DNA of 64,000 nucleotides. Origin: Hyphomicrobiales bacterium. GTDB taxonomy: Bacteria; Pseudomonadota; Alphaproteobacteria; Rhizobiales; Beijerinckiaceae. A program made the translations under genes and the position numbers. This document shows positions 8,815 to 18,154 of this stretch, one piece after another. Within the stretch, counting starts at the first letter, position 1. Every line of letters begins with the position of its first letter. The notes beneath the pieces are model-generated. The model did no database searches, had not been told where the DNA came from, and was given only the letters and a program-made list of their open reading frames with translations. Where the stretch lies: the NCBI GenBank assembly GCA_027483505.1, contig JAIXUP010000058.1, positions 62,001-126,000 on the forward strand, given 5' to 3'.

Positions 8815-8834
8815 ATCGACCGTTTCCGGTCGAT
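8815..8834 (+). other. Perfect hairpin after rpsU
   Basis: ATCGACCG and CGGTCGAT pair perfectly around a TTTC loop five bases after the rpsU stop. It has no T-run and lies just before the real terminator, so it may protect the mRNA 3' end. Confidence 0.5.
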
Positions 8835-8848
8835 GTGATGATGACGAG

Positions 8849-8881
8849 AGCGCTTGGATGACATCAGTCCGGGCGCTTTTT
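8849..8881 (+). terminator. Rho-independent terminator of rpsU
   Basis: A 10-bp stem, counting two G-T pairs, runs from AGCGCTTGGA to TCCGGGCGCT around a nine-base loop, and is followed by five T (8877-8881). Confidence 0.8.
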
Positions 8882-8997
8882 CATGAGCGGCACTTGAACA
8901 CGCCGCAGCGCTGTCCAGAACGCCAAGGCGGTGGGTCAGCGGCCTGCGGGCGATGCCTGTCTGCTGCAGTTGCTTGCGGCCACTCAAGGAGTGACAC

Positions 8998-9840
8998 ATG
9001 CCACGCTTCGCCTCCGTCATGATCGCAGGCCTGATGGCCACGAGCCTTGCAGCTTGCGACACCGTGACCAACCTGCGCTCGACGCCGACCGTCGCTGAAA
9101 TCGAATCCGCGGACAACCCGGCAACGGCGGTGAACATCTCGTCCCTGTCGGAAGCGGTGAGCCGCCGTCCGAACGACCCCGAGGTCTACAACCAGCGCGG
9201 CGCCGCATACGCCCGCATCGGGCGCTTCTCCGACGCCATCGCCGACTTCTCGAAGGCTGTCAGCCTCGATCCCTCTTTCGCGCCGGCCTATACCAATCGC
9301 GGGCTGGCCCAGCGCCAGAGCGGCAAGAATGACGCCGCGATGCAGGACTTCACCCGCGCCATCCAGTCGAATCCGGGCTATGCGCCGGCCTACCTGGCGC
9401 GCGGAAACCTGCTGCGTGCCCAGAACCAGCTGGCCGAGGCTGTGGACGATCTCAACCAGGCCATCCGCCTGAACCCCGAGGGCGCCGAAGCGCTGCATGC
9501 GCGCGGCCTTGTCTACCAGCGCCAGGGCAATCATCGCCAGGCAGTCACGGATTTTGACTCGGCCATCGACCGCAACCCCTATAACGCGCCTCCCTATACC
9601 GCCCGTGGCCAGAGCCTCACGGCGCTCGGCCAGTTCGACAAGGCGCAGGAGGATTTCACCGCCTCGCTGAATGTCGACAACCGCAACGCCGACGCCTGGG
9701 CCGGTCGGGGCCTGGCGCTCGAGCGGCTCAACCGTCCGCGGGAGGCCGCCGAAAGCTACCAGCGCGCGCTGTCCCTCGACGGCAACAACGCGGTCGCGCG
9801 CGCCGGTTCAGCCCGTATCGGTGGTGGCCTGCGGTTCTGA
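8998..9840 (+). CDS. Tetratricopeptide-repeat lipoprotein
   Basis: A 280-residue exported protein. The N-terminus MPRFASVMIAGLMATSLAAC is a lipoprotein signal with lipobox LAAC, so Cys20 should be acylated. From about residue 48 to 270 there are six consecutive TPR units (for example NQRGAAYARIGRFSDAIADF and NRGLAQRQSGKNDAAMQDF), which form a protein-binding superhelix. Such lipoproteins are common in rhizobia and act as envelope scaffolds; the partner is unknown. A strong AAGGAG precedes the ATG. The gene is monocistronic after the rpsU terminator and converges with the alpha/beta hydrolase. Confidence 0.88.
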   Translation: MPRFASVMIAGLMATSLAACDTVTNLRSTPTVAEIESADNPATAVNISSLSEAVSRRPNDPEVYNQRGAAYARIGRFSDAIADFSKAVSLDPSFAPAYTNRGLAQRQSGKNDAAMQDFTRAIQSNPGYAPAYLARGNLLRAQNQLAEAVDDLNQAIRLNPEGAEALHARGLVYQRQGNHRQAVTDFDSAIDRNPYNAPPYTARGQSLTALGQFDKAQEDFTASLNVDNRNADAWAGRGLALERLNRPREAAESYQRALSLDGNNAVARAGSARIGGGLRF

Positions 9841-9848
9841 GACACGCC

Positions 9849-10673
9849 CTATCGGGCCGTAATCCAGCTGCGCGCCTTCGGCAAGAGGACGCGTGCCACA
9901 TCCGGCACATGGCATCGTCCCTCGATGACCGAGAAGTCCGGTGCCTTCGGAAAGGCGCGCATCAGCCTCCGGCTTTCGCTGAGCGGAATCACCCAGTCCT
10001 GCGTGCAATGCTGCGCGATAACCGGAATGGTGACGCGCGGGGCCAGGTCAATGGAGCGGAACGGATCACGCGAGAGCAGCGCAACCGGCAGGAAGGGGAA
10101 GCGCATCGCGCCAAGGTCGACGATTGAGGCATAGGGCGAATCGAGCACCAGCAGTGCCGCCTTGCGCTCGGCGGCGAGCCCGATCGCCACCCCGGTGCCC
10201 AGCGACTCCCCGAACAGGATGATGCGGGCCGGATCGACCCGGGCGCTGACCCAGTCATGGCCGGCGAGGCCGTCGAGCCGCAGCCCGGCTTCCGAAGGCG
10301 CCCCAGTGGAGCCGCCATAGCCGCGCCAGCTCACAGCCAGCAGGCCGGACCCGTCATCCGTCAGGCGCTGGAAGCGCCCGGCGCGGCGGCTGAGATTTGC
10401 GCCGTTGCCATGGAGATAGAGGTAGACGACATCTTGCCCAGAGCGCGGCGGCTTCCACCAGGCGTTCAGACGCTCACCGTCGGATGTCATCAGGATGACG
10501 GCTTCGGCGCCCACGAAGCGCTCGACCTCGGCGCTGACATCGCGGATGTCCGGAACGAACAGCATCGAGCGCTGGATGGCGTACATGTAGGCGCAGATGG
10601 CCAGATAGCCGAGAAGGCACAGGCCCAGGACGCCCGCAAGGCCAACCTTCAGCAGCCGCCGCGCGCGCCTCAA
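9849..10673 (-). CDS. Membrane-anchored alpha/beta hydrolase (Bem46/ABHD13-like)
   Basis: A 274-residue protein with one N-terminal membrane segment (LLKVGLAGVLGLCLLGYLAI) and an alpha/beta hydrolase domain. The oxyanion region is LYLHGNGANLSRR. The nucleophile elbow GESLG holds the catalytic serine. The later aspartate (CTQDWVIP) and histidine (EGRCHVPD) complete the triad. The layout resembles the Bem46/ABHD12-13 group of membrane-bound serine hydrolases; the substrate is not known. Its start overlaps the stop of the GNAT gene by four bases (ATGA), so the two are translated as a pair. Confidence 0.85.
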   Translation of the reverse strand: MRRARRLLKVGLAGVLGLCLLGYLAICAYMYAIQRSMLFVPDIRDVSAEVERFVGAEAVILMTSDGERLNAWWKPPRSGQDVVYLYLHGNGANLSRRAGRFQRLTDDGSGLLAVSWRGYGGSTGAPSEAGLRLDGLAGHDWVSARVDPARIILFGESLGTGVAIGLAAERKAALLVLDSPYASIVDLGAMRFPFLPVALLSRDPFRSIDLAPRVTIPVIAQHCTQDWVIPLSESRRLMRAFPKAPDFSVIEGRCHVPDVARVLLPKARSWITAR

Positions 10674-11152
10674 TCGAGCCTCTTCATCCGTTCGATGCTG
10701 TAGGTCTGGTAGCCCAGATGCGCATAGAGCCGATCCGCCGGGTTATTGCCGGCCAGGACGCCGATGAAGATCGACGGCACGCCGCGCGCGCGCGCATACT
10801 GTTCTGCGGCATCGATCAGCCTCTGGCCAAGGCCTTGGCCGCGGCATCCTTCCGCAATCACCAATTCGGCGATGTAGGCACGCTGGCCGTAGCGTTCGTG
10901 CACATAGGCATCCGCCTGTTCGATCGCGCAAAGCAGGTAGCCGACCACCTTGCCGCCAGCCTCCGCCACCAGTTCAGCGCCGCCATGCCCGGACATGCGG
11001 CGGCGATTGGCTGCCAGCCCGCTCGCGGCGGCTTTGCGGCTCGGCGCACGGTCACCCGAAATCTTGTCCTCATAGAGGTTGAGCTGCCAGATCAGGTCGA
11101 TCACTGCCTCGCGATCGGCATCCTCCATGTCGCGGATGATGGCTTCCATCAT
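10670..11152 (-). CDS. GNAT family N-acetyltransferase
   Basis: A 160-residue protein with the GNAT fold. The acetyl-CoA pyrophosphate loop is AEGCRGQGLGQRLIDAAE, preceded by the beta-4 strand AYIAELVI. The ending NPADRLYAHLGYQTYSIERMKR is the usual C-terminal beta strand. The acceptor is unknown and could be a small amine or a protein. Two neighbouring ATGs (11152 and 11149) are available, with AAAGG about ten bases upstream. It is the first gene of a two-gene unit with the membrane hydrolase. Confidence 0.85.
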   Translation of the reverse strand: MMEAIIRDMEDADREAVIDLIWQLNLYEDKISGDRAPSRKAAASGLAANRRRMSGHGGAELVAEAGGKVVGYLLCAIEQADAYVHERYGQRAYIAELVIAEGCRGQGLGQRLIDAAEQYARARGVPSIFIGVLAGNNPADRLYAHLGYQTYSIERMKRLD

Positions 11153-11171
11153 GGTCAGCGCCTTTCAACAG

Positions 11172-11202
11172 AAAGGGCCAGCGTGGACGGCTGGCCCTTT
11201 TT
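11172..11202 (-). terminator. Strong hairpin after pntB
   Basis: AAAGGGCCAGC and GCTGGCCCTTT form an 11-bp perfect stem with a seven-base loop between pntB and the GNAT gene, both on the minus strand. The minus-strand T-run is only three bases; the plus-strand one is five, so it may work both ways. Confidence 0.7.
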
Positions 11203-11224
11203 CAACTGCAGCGAGAGGTTGTGG

Positions 11225-12628
11225 TCAGTGCGCCAGCGCCTTGACGATGCTTTCGACCATCTTCTTGGCATCAGCCAGCAGCATCATGGTGTTGGGGCGG
11301 TAGAACACCTCGTTGTCGACGCCGGCATAACCGACGCCGCCCATACCACGCTTGACGAAGAGGATCGTGCCGGCCTTCTCGACGTCGAGCACCGGCATGC
11401 CGTAGATCGGCGAAGTCTTGTCGGTCTTGGCGGCCGGGTTGGTGACGTCATTGGCGCCGATGACGAAAGCGACATCCGCCTGGCCGAATTCGGAGTTGAT
11501 GTCCTCAAGCTCGAAGACCTCGTCATAGGGCACGTTGGCTTCCGCCAGCAGGACGTTCATGTGCCCCGGCATGCGGCCCGCCACCGGATGAATGGCGTAC
11601 TTGACCTCGACGCCTTCCTTCTTGAGCAGATCGCCCATCTCGCGCAGCGCATGCTGCGCCTGCGACACAGCCATGCCATAGCCTGGCACAATGATGACCT
11701 TCTGGGCGTTCTTCATGATGTAGGCCGCGTCTTCCGCCGAGCCGGCCTTGTAGGGCTTGGCCTCGGTTGCAGCAGCCGCGCCGGCCTCGTCCGCCCCGAA
11801 ACCGCCGAGGATCACGGAGATGAAGCTGCGGTTCATCGCCTTGCACATGATGTAGGACAGGATCGCGCCCGATGAGCCGACCAGCGCGCCTGTGATGATC
11901 AGCGCCATGTTGCCCAGCGTGAAGCCGATGCCCGCCGCAGCCCAACCGGAATACGAGTTGAGCATCGAGACCACCACCGGCATGTCGGCGCCGCCGATCG
12001 GAATGATCAGCAGCACGCCGAGCGCCAGCGACACCAGCACGATCAGCCAGAAGACCACGGTGCTTTGCGTGACCATGAAGATGATCAGCAGCAGCGCCAG
12101 CGCGACGCCCAGCCCGATGTTGATGGCATGGCGCTGCGGCAGCATGATCGGCTTGCCGGACATCCGCCCGTCGAGCTTCAGGAAGGCGATGATCGACCCG
12201 GTGAAGGTAATCGCGCCAATCGCCGCGCCCAGACCCATTTCGAACAGGCTGGCCGGCTTGATCAGGCCGCCCTTGACGATGCCAAAGGCTGCGGGCGCAT
12301 AGAGCGCCGCCCCGGCCACCAGCACCGCCGCGAGGCCGACCAGGCTGTGGAAGAACGCCACAAGCTGCGGCATCTGCGTCATCTGCACGGTGCGGGCCAT
12401 GTAGGCCCCGATGCCGCCGCCGATGGCGAGGCCGAGCACCACGAGCGCCCATCCCGAGAAGCTGGCCGGCGGGAAGAAGATGATGGTGGTGACGATGGCG
12501 ATTGCCATGCCGACCATGCCGTAAAGATTGCCCTGACGGCTCGTGGTGGGGTGCGACAGCCCCCGCAGCGCCATGATGAACAGGATGCCGGCGACGAGAT
12601 AGAGCAGGGCTGAAAGATTGGCGGCCAT
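11225..12628 (-). CDS. pntB: NAD(P) transhydrogenase subunit beta
   Basis: A 467-residue inner-membrane protein. About nine hydrophobic segments form domain II (from LSALLYLVAGILFIMAL to about residue 290), and a soluble C-terminal domain III binds NADP(H). Domain III shows VIIVPGYGMAVSQAQHAL, the nucleotide-binding loop, then HPVAGRMPGHMNVLLAEANVPYD and VIGANDVTNPAAKTD. The enzyme couples proton entry to hydride transfer from NADH to NADP+. It is the last gene of the pntA1-pntA2-pntB unit and starts only six bases after pntA2. Confidence 0.97.
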   Translation of the reverse strand: MAANLSALLYLVAGILFIMALRGLSHPTTSRQGNLYGMVGMAIAIVTTIIFFPPASFSGWALVVLGLAIGGGIGAYMARTVQMTQMPQLVAFFHSLVGLAAVLVAGAALYAPAAFGIVKGGLIKPASLFEMGLGAAIGAITFTGSIIAFLKLDGRMSGKPIMLPQRHAINIGLGVALALLLIIFMVTQSTVVFWLIVLVSLALGVLLIIPIGGADMPVVVSMLNSYSGWAAAGIGFTLGNMALIITGALVGSSGAILSYIMCKAMNRSFISVILGGFGADEAGAAAATEAKPYKAGSAEDAAYIMKNAQKVIIVPGYGMAVSQAQHALREMGDLLKKEGVEVKYAIHPVAGRMPGHMNVLLAEANVPYDEVFELEDINSEFGQADVAFVIGANDVTNPAAKTDKTSPIYGMPVLDVEKAGTILFVKRGMGGVGYAGVDNEVFYRPNTMMLLADAKKMVESIVKALAH

Positions 12629-12634
12629 GACGCG

Positions 12635-13087
12635 TCAGCCCTTCTTCTTGTACATCGCGAGCATGCGCTCGGTGACGAGGAAGCCGCCGAAAATGTTCAC
12701 GGCAGCCAGGATGAGCGCGACAAAACCCATCGCCTTGGCCCACCACGGTCCGCTGTCGAGCGCCCCGGCGGACGAAACGCCGACCGCGAGCAGCGCTCCG
12801 ACGACGATGACCGACGAAATCGCGTTGGTGACCGACATCAGCGGCGTATGCAGGGCCGGGGTCACCGACCACACTACGTAGTAGCCGACCGCGACAGCCA
12901 GCGCGAAGATCGCGATCTGGAAGACGAGCGGATCGATCGCGCCGCCCGTGGCGGCGCTCGCCGCCGCGCCGGCGCTGTCGGCGATGCCCTGAAGCGCCTT
13001 GACCGCCTCTGCGGCCTTGGCGGCGGCGGCGTCAGCAGCCGCTTTGGCGTCCTGCGCCTGCTTGAGGAGTTCCTGTGGAGTCGCCAT
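12635..13087 (-). CDS. pntA2: NAD(P) transhydrogenase subunit alpha part 2
   Basis: A 150-residue protein holding the membrane part of the alpha subunit. An alanine-rich charged N-terminus ([20 protein letters not shown]) is followed by about four hydrophobic segments, including [20 protein letters not shown] and [21 protein letters not shown]. In enterobacteria this part is fused to PntA; the split three-gene form is standard in alphaproteobacteria. The start ATG at 13087 has GGAG about nine bases upstream. The longer coding-looking frames on the opposite strand here are shadows. Confidence 0.95.
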   Translation of the reverse strand: MATPQELLKQAQDAKAAADAAAAKAAEAVKALQGIADSAGAAASAATGGAIDPLVFQIAIFALAVAVGYYVVWSVTPALHTPLMSVTNAISSVIVVGALLAVGVSSAGALDSGPWWAKAMGFVALILAAVNIFGGFLVTERMLAMYKKKG

Positions 13088-13106
13088 GGGGATGTCTCCT
13101 GTCAGC

Positions 13107-14246
13107 TCAGGCTTTGGGCTGGAAGTTCGGGTGGACGACCGCGCCGTCCCTGGTCAGAAGCGTCGCCTTCACCAGTTCGTCATCCCAGTTCGGACGGAGC
13201 GTCTTCTCCTTCTTGTCGATCATCGTCTCGACGAAGGCGAACAGGTTCTTGGCGTAAAGCTGCGAGGCCGTCGCCGGCAGGCGTCCAGCGACATTCAGGT
13301 GGCCGACGATCTTGACGCCATTGGAGGTCACGACAACCTCGCCGGGCTTGGCCAGTTCGCAGTTGCCGCCGCGCTCGACCGCAAGATCGACGATCACGGA
13401 GCCAGCCTTCATGCTCATCACCATGTCGCTCGTGATCAGCCGGGGCGCGGCGCGGCCCGGGATCAGCGCCGTGGTGATGACGATGTCCTGCTTGGCGATG
13501 TGGCTTGCCGTCAGCTCCGCCTGCTTGGCCTGATACTCCTTCGACATTTCCTTGGCATAGCCGCCGGCCGTCTGCGCCTGCTTGAACTCATCGTCCTCGA
13601 CAGCAAGGAACTTGGCGCCGAGCGACTCGACCTGCTCCTTTGTTGCGGGGCGCACATCGGTCGCGGTCACGACGGCGCCGATGCGCCGCGCGGTGGCGAT
13701 GGCCTGGAGGCCCGCCACGCCGACGCCCATGATGAAGATGCGCGCCGCAGGCACTGTCCCGGCCGCGGTCATCATCATCGGCAGCGCACGACCGTACTCG
13801 GCGGCCGCATCGACAACGGCACGATAGCCGGCAAGGTTCGCCTGGGAGGACAAGACGTCCATGACCTGGGCGCGGGTGATGCGGGGCATGAACTCCATCG
13901 CGAAGGCGGCGACGCCGGCCTTGGCCATCGCGGCAAGCGCCGCCTCTTGGCCGTACGGGTCCATGGTCGCGATCACCAGCGCGCCGGACTTGAAGGCCTT
14001 GAGATCAGCCTCCGAGGGACGGCGCACGCGCAGGATGATGTCCGCGTCCTTGGCCGTTTCCTTGGCATTCTTGCCGATGCTCGCCCCGGCAGCCTCGAAA
14101 TCGGCATCGCTGATCCCGGAGGTCAGGCCGGCGCCCTTCTCGACGACGACGCTCGCGCCAAGCGCGATGAATTTCTTCACTGTCTCGGGCGTTGCCGCGA
14201 CGCGTGTCTCAGTGCCTTGGGCTTCCGCCGGAACAGCAATGCGCAT
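13107..14246 (-). CDS. pntA1: NAD(P) transhydrogenase subunit alpha part 1
   Basis: A 379-residue soluble NAD(H)-binding domain I protein related to alanine dehydrogenase. It starts [20 protein letters not shown], which is typical. The dinucleotide loop is [21 protein letters not shown], and [14 protein letters not shown] is another conserved stretch. The start ATG at 14246 has GGAG about 11 bases upstream; the extra 15 residues reaching 14291 are rejected as they overlap the preceding gene. With pntA2 and pntB it forms the proton-pumping transhydrogenase that supplies NADPH. Confidence 0.96.
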   Translation of the reverse strand: MRIAVPAEAQGTETRVAATPETVKKFIALGASVVVEKGAGLTSGISDADFEAAGASIGKNAKETAKDADIILRVRRPSEADLKAFKSGALVIATMDPYGQEAALAAMAKAGVAAFAMEFMPRITRAQVMDVLSSQANLAGYRAVVDAAAEYGRALPMMMTAAGTVPAARIFIMGVGVAGLQAIATARRIGAVVTATDVRPATKEQVESLGAKFLAVEDDEFKQAQTAGGYAKEMSKEYQAKQAELTASHIAKQDIVITTALIPGRAAPRLITSDMVMSMKAGSVIVDLAVERGGNCELAKPGEVVVTSNGVKIVGHLNVAGRLPATASQLYAKNLFAFVETMIDKKEKTLRPNWDDELVKATLLTRDGAVVHPNFQPKA

Positions 14247-14291
14247 GGAAGAGTCGTCTCCGGGACGTGCAGAAACAGGAAGAAACAGCAC

Positions 14292-14600
14292 TCAGTGGGC
14301 GGCGCCGCCGCCCATGAACATGAGCGCCAGCAGCATCAGGACCAGCGGCACCGCCGGAGCGCGCCAGCCGATCTTCGGAGCGGCAATGCCGATGGCTGCG
14401 GTGATCAGCGTCAGGATGGTGCCGAAAATCACCGTGATCCAGGCATGCTTGACTCCGCCGACCGCCAGCGCTGCCACGATGGCGAGACATGCAACAGTAC
14501 CGACTTCAGTGAAGTGGAGGAATCCCTTGTAGGTGTCTTCGTGGGCGCGGTAGTCCATGTCGGGATGGCCCGCTTCGCTGCTGTTGCCATGATCGGCCAT
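14292..14600 (-). CDS. aa3-type cytochrome c oxidase subunit IV-like protein
   Basis: A 102-residue membrane protein. The first part, MDYRAHEDTYKGFLHFTEVGT, matches the bacterial COX4 (aa3 subunit IV) signature of an HE-x-TY-x-GF core followed by one membrane helix. Known members have about 50-70 residues; this one adds a second and third hydrophobic stretch (VIFGTILTLITAAIGIAA and PAVPLVLMLLALMFM). It is the first gene of the pnt unit, 45 bases before pntA1, an arrangement found in several rhizobial genomes. No other oxidase genes are nearby. Whether it associates with the oxidase is not shown by the sequence. Confidence 0.78.
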   Translation of the reverse strand: MADHGNSSEAGHPDMDYRAHEDTYKGFLHFTEVGTVACLAIVAALAVGGVKHAWITVIFGTILTLITAAIGIAAPKIGWRAPAVPLVLMLLALMFMGGGAAH

Positions 14601-14701
14601 GTCTGCCCTCAATCCGTCACGATGCCTGAGAATAAGCTGCGCTGCCTGTAGCGCAAGAACATCATGTCTTGCAACGGATCAGCCGCACAATTGCACAAGG
14701 C

Positions 14702-16084
14702 TCACGCAGCGCGCTGCGGCGGCTGAAGCCCGACACGCTGGAGGGCGTCGAGCTGCCTGGAAGCCACCGCCTCAGCGGAAAACCCCTCGAGTTCTTCCTC
14801 GATCAGGCGGAAGAAATTCATTTCCGTGCGCAGATGCAGGAAGACGCCACCAAGCCCGATCGCGGCGCGGTCCATGAACACGAACTCCTGCGGCACTGTG
14901 ACAGGGCCCTTCTCCTTCAGCGCCTGATGCACGGAGAACGCCTCGCGGCGGCCATATTCGCCGGGCTTCACACCATCCGCGATCGTGCGGACGCGGTCGT
15001 CCAGCAGGGGTCCGTAGATGAACTTCGCCCAGATGTTGAGAATCGCGATCAGGTCCTTGCTGAGATTCTTGAAGCCCCAGACCTCGTAGGCGTTGACGAT
15101 CTGGGCCTCGTCGCCGCGCAGCAGGCCGTTGCGCAATTCGTTGACGCCATTGACGAATGTTGCGGGGAAAATCCGCACGCAGCCATAATCCAGCAGATTG
15201 AGCCCGCCGGGCTGGCCGCCCTCATCGAACACCGTGTAATTGCCAAGATGCGGGTCGCCATGGATGACGCCATAGCGGATGAACGGCCGCCACCAGGCGT
15301 GGAACATCGCCCGCGCGATCCTGTTGCGGGTTTCAAGGTCTGCGTCACGGTGGCTGAGCAACTTGCTGCCGTCGAGCCAATGCATCGTCAGAAGACGTTT
15401 GGTCGACAGGGCTGGTTCGACACGCGGCACGCGGACATCATCGGTACCGTCGAGCATCAGGGCATAGAGCGCGGCATGCCGGGCCTCGCGGTGATAGTCC
15501 AATTCTTCCCGCACGCGGGCGCCGAGCTCCTTGGCGATCTCGCGCGTATCGATGGCGCTGTCGATCTGCCGGTGCAGCGCCAGCAGGATCTGGAGCTGGT
15601 TGAGATCGGCCTCCACCGCCGATTCCATGTCCGGATACTGCAGCTTGCACGCCAGCCTTGTGCCGTCCTTGGCGATCGCCTTGTGCACCTGGCCGAGCGA
15701 GGCGGCGGCAGCGGGCTTGAGGTCGAACTCGGCGAAGCGCTGGCGCCAGTTGCCGCCGAGCTCCGCCATCATCCGGCGGTTCACGAAGGCGGCGCCCATG
15801 GGCGGCGCTTCGGATTGGAGCTTCTGCAGTTCCTCGGCATATTCGGGCGGCACCACGTCCGGAATGGTCGCAATCAGCTGAGCGACCTTCATCAACGGCC
15901 CCTTGAGGCCGCCGAGCGCCTGCGCCAGGGCCGCAGCATTGCGCGCGTCGCCGGCGCTCGAACGGCCGGTCAGCATGGAGGTGGCGATCCGGGCAGCGAC
16001 CCCGCCCACATTCGCGCCAACGCGGGCATAGCGCGAGGCGCGGGCGGTGAATCGGTTCTGCTCGGAATCGGGTGGCGTGCTCAT
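14702..16084 (-). CDS. ABC1/UbiB family atypical kinase
   Basis: A 460-residue protein of the ABC1/AarF/UbiB family. The N-terminal signature reads GGLKGPLMKVAQLIATIPD, where the usual KxGQ has become KVAQ. The alanine-rich loop AAAASLGQVHKA replaces a glycine-rich loop. The ATP-site lysine is in RLACKLQYPD. The catalytic HGDPHLGNY and the metal-binding DYG (LLDYGCVRIF) are intact. Family members support ubiquinone biosynthesis or lipid handling in the inner membrane. It is followed by the M3 peptidase gene upstream on the same strand, 59 bases away. Confidence 0.85.
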   Translation of the reverse strand: MSTPPDSEQNRFTARASRYARVGANVGGVAARIATSMLTGRSSAGDARNAAALAQALGGLKGPLMKVAQLIATIPDVVPPEYAEELQKLQSEAPPMGAAFVNRRMMAELGGNWRQRFAEFDLKPAAAASLGQVHKAIAKDGTRLACKLQYPDMESAVEADLNQLQILLALHRQIDSAIDTREIAKELGARVREELDYHREARHAALYALMLDGTDDVRVPRVEPALSTKRLLTMHWLDGSKLLSHRDADLETRNRIARAMFHAWWRPFIRYGVIHGDPHLGNYTVFDEGGQPGGLNLLDYGCVRIFPATFVNGVNELRNGLLRGDEAQIVNAYEVWGFKNLSKDLIAILNIWAKFIYGPLLDDRVRTIADGVKPGEYGRREAFSVHQALKEKGPVTVPQEFVFMDRAAIGLGGVFLHLRTEMNFFRLIEEELEGFSAEAVASRQLDALQRVGLQPPQRAA

Positions 16085-16143
16085 GACTGTCAGATAGGCG
16101 CGCCGCGTCCCTACGCCAAGGCGCGCCAGCGTCGCGGGGGTCG

Positions 16144-18009
16144 TCAGCCCATGTCTTCCAGCTCGATGATCATGCGTTCGATCAGGCCAAGCCCGATCTG
16201 CCAGAAAGCGGGATCGCGCGCATCGAGCCCGAACGGCGCCAAGAGTTCCGAATGGTGCCTCGTGCCGCCCGCCGACAACAGGGCGAAATAACGCTCCTGG
16301 AACCCGTCGGCGGAACGCTCATAAACGCCGTAGAGCGAGTTCACCAGGCAGTCGCCGAAGGCATAGGCATAGACGTAGAACGGCGAGTGGATGAAGTGCG
16401 GGATATAGGTCCAGTAGGTCTCATAGCCCGGCCCGAGCCGAATCGCGGGGCCGAGGCTTTCAGCCTGTACCGACATCCACAGATCGCTGATCGCCTCGGC
16501 GGTGAGTTCGCCTTTCTTGCGCTCCTCGTGCAGCTTGCGCTCGAAGGAATAGAAGGCGATCTGGCGCACGACCGTGTTGATCATGTCCTCGACCTTGCTG
16601 GCGAGCATGGCCTTGCGCTGGAGCGGGCTCGTGGTCGCATCGAGCAGGCGGCGGAAAGTCAGCATTTCGCCGAACACCGAGGCCGTCTCCGCCAGGGTCA
16701 GCGGCGTCGGAGCCATCAACGCCCCATTGGGCGCAGCCAGTACCTGATGCACGCCATGTCCGAGCTCATGTGCGAGCGTCATCACATCCCGCGGCTTGCC
16801 CTGGTAGTTCACCAGCACATAAGGATGCGACGACGGCACGGTCGGATGCGCGAAGGCGCCAGGCGCCTTGCCGGGGCGTACGGGAGCGTCGATCCAGCGC
16901 TCGTCAAAGAAGCGCTTGGCGATGCGTGCCATCTCCGGCGAAAACGTGCCATAGGCGCCCAGGACAGTGTCCCGCGCCTCTTCCCAGGGGATCGTGCGCT
17001 GCTCAACCTTCGGCAGGGGCGCATTGCGGTCCCAGAAATCGAGCTCCGTCTTGCCGAACCAGCTGGCCTTGAGCCGGTAATAGCGGTGCGACAGGCGCGG
17101 ATAGGCGACCCGCACTGCGCTCACCAACGCCTCCACCACTTCCGGCTCGACACGATTGGCCAGATGGCGCGACTGGGCGACATCGGTAAAGCCGCGCCAG
17201 CGGTCCTGGATGTCCTTGTCCTTGGCCAGCGTGTTGGTGATCAGGGCGAACGTCCGCATGTGCTGGCTGAAGACGTTGGCGAGTGCTTCGGCGGCCGCCT
17301 TGCGGACCTTGCCGTCGGCATCCTGCAGCTTGTTCAGCGTCGGCTCGAGCGTGAGTTCCTGATCGCCCACCTTGAAGCGCAGCGAGGCGATCGTCTCGTC
17401 GAACAGCCGGTTCCAGGCCGACCGCCCCGTCACCGATTTCTCGTGGAACAGCTGTTCGAGCTTGTCATCGAGCTGGTGCGGCTTCTCCTTGCGCACATCA
17501 TCGAGCCAGGGCTTGTAGTGGTTCAGGGGCGCGGTCGACGCGGCCTTGTCGAGCATTGCGTCCGGCACGCGGTTGAGTTCCAGCACGAAGAACAGCAGAT
17601 CCGTCGAAACAGCCGTGATCCGCTCCTGTGCATCACCATAGAACTTGGCGCGCTTCGGGTCTGTCGTATCGCCGGAGTAGACCAGGCCTGCGTAGGACAT
17701 CAGCCTGCCCATCATGTCGTCGAGCGCTTCGTAGCCTGCCACGGCTTCATGCAGCTGGCGCGAAGCGTCCGGGCCTTCCGCGAGCGCGGTGAGCTGGCCC
17801 TTGTAACGGCCCGAGAAAGCGCCCGCCAGCTTGCCGACGCGCTCCATGTCGTCGCGGAAGGCTGGCGCGTCCATCGAGGCGTAAAGGTGGCTGAGGTCCC
17901 ATTCCGGCACGGCGCCGAGCGCGGCCTCACGCTGCGCGCGCCGTTGCGCGGCCTGGGCCGGCGCATGGGCCGCGGAGCCCCGGACATCGGTCGACATTGT
18001 CGGCGCCAT
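16144..18009 (-). CDS. pepF: M3 family oligoendopeptidase F (PepF-like)
   Basis: A 621-residue cytosolic zinc metallopeptidase. The active site LAHELGHGVHQ is the HExxH motif, and the third zinc ligand is expected in the following ETASVFGEM. Around it the family shows HPYVLVNYQGKPRDVMTLAHE (cut by me before the motif) and, near the C-terminus, IPHFIHSPFYVYAYAFGDCLV. It degrades peptides of roughly 7-20 residues, including signal-peptide debris. The ATG at 18009 is chosen because AAGGTGAGG lies nine bases upstream; an ATG at 17997 is the alternative. It is divergent from the sigma-54 regulator. Confidence 0.93.
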   Translation of the reverse strand: MAPTMSTDVRGSAAHAPAQAAQRRAQREAALGAVPEWDLSHLYASMDAPAFRDDMERVGKLAGAFSGRYKGQLTALAEGPDASRQLHEAVAGYEALDDMMGRLMSYAGLVYSGDTTDPKRAKFYGDAQERITAVSTDLLFFVLELNRVPDAMLDKAASTAPLNHYKPWLDDVRKEKPHQLDDKLEQLFHEKSVTGRSAWNRLFDETIASLRFKVGDQELTLEPTLNKLQDADGKVRKAAAEALANVFSQHMRTFALITNTLAKDKDIQDRWRGFTDVAQSRHLANRVEPEVVEALVSAVRVAYPRLSHRYYRLKASWFGKTELDFWDRNAPLPKVEQRTIPWEEARDTVLGAYGTFSPEMARIAKRFFDERWIDAPVRPGKAPGAFAHPTVPSSHPYVLVNYQGKPRDVMTLAHELGHGVHQVLAAPNGALMAPTPLTLAETASVFGEMLTFRRLLDATTSPLQRKAMLASKVEDMINTVVRQIAFYSFERKLHEERKKGELTAEAISDLWMSVQAESLGPAIRLGPGYETYWTYIPHFIHSPFYVYAYAFGDCLVNSLYGVYERSADGFQERYFALLSAGGTRHHSELLAPFGLDARDPAFWQIGLGLIERMIIELEDMG

Positions 18010-18154
18010 ACGCGTGAACCTCACCTTGCCAGGCGTCTGCATGCGGACTGCAGACACGTGGCGCTACACGAGAAACATCGCTCGTTCCAATGATATGTGC
18101 GCATTGCGGCATGCAATCAACTGCCGACATGTCGCGGCTGCAGCGACGGTCGGC

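Noticed and set aside
11523..12872. 449-codon minus-strand frame over pntB in another frame
   Set aside because: Histidine/arginine-rich translation typical of a +1 shadow; PntB motifs are in the other frame.
12999..14651. Long open frame on the plus strand opposite pntA1 and pntA2
   Set aside because: It mirrors well-recognised minus-strand genes; its translation is low-complexity with no family pattern. Codon bias at high GC keeps opposite frames open.
16252..18093. 613-codon plus-strand frame opposite the M3 peptidase
   Set aside because: The minus strand encodes an unmistakable HExxH peptidase across the same bases.
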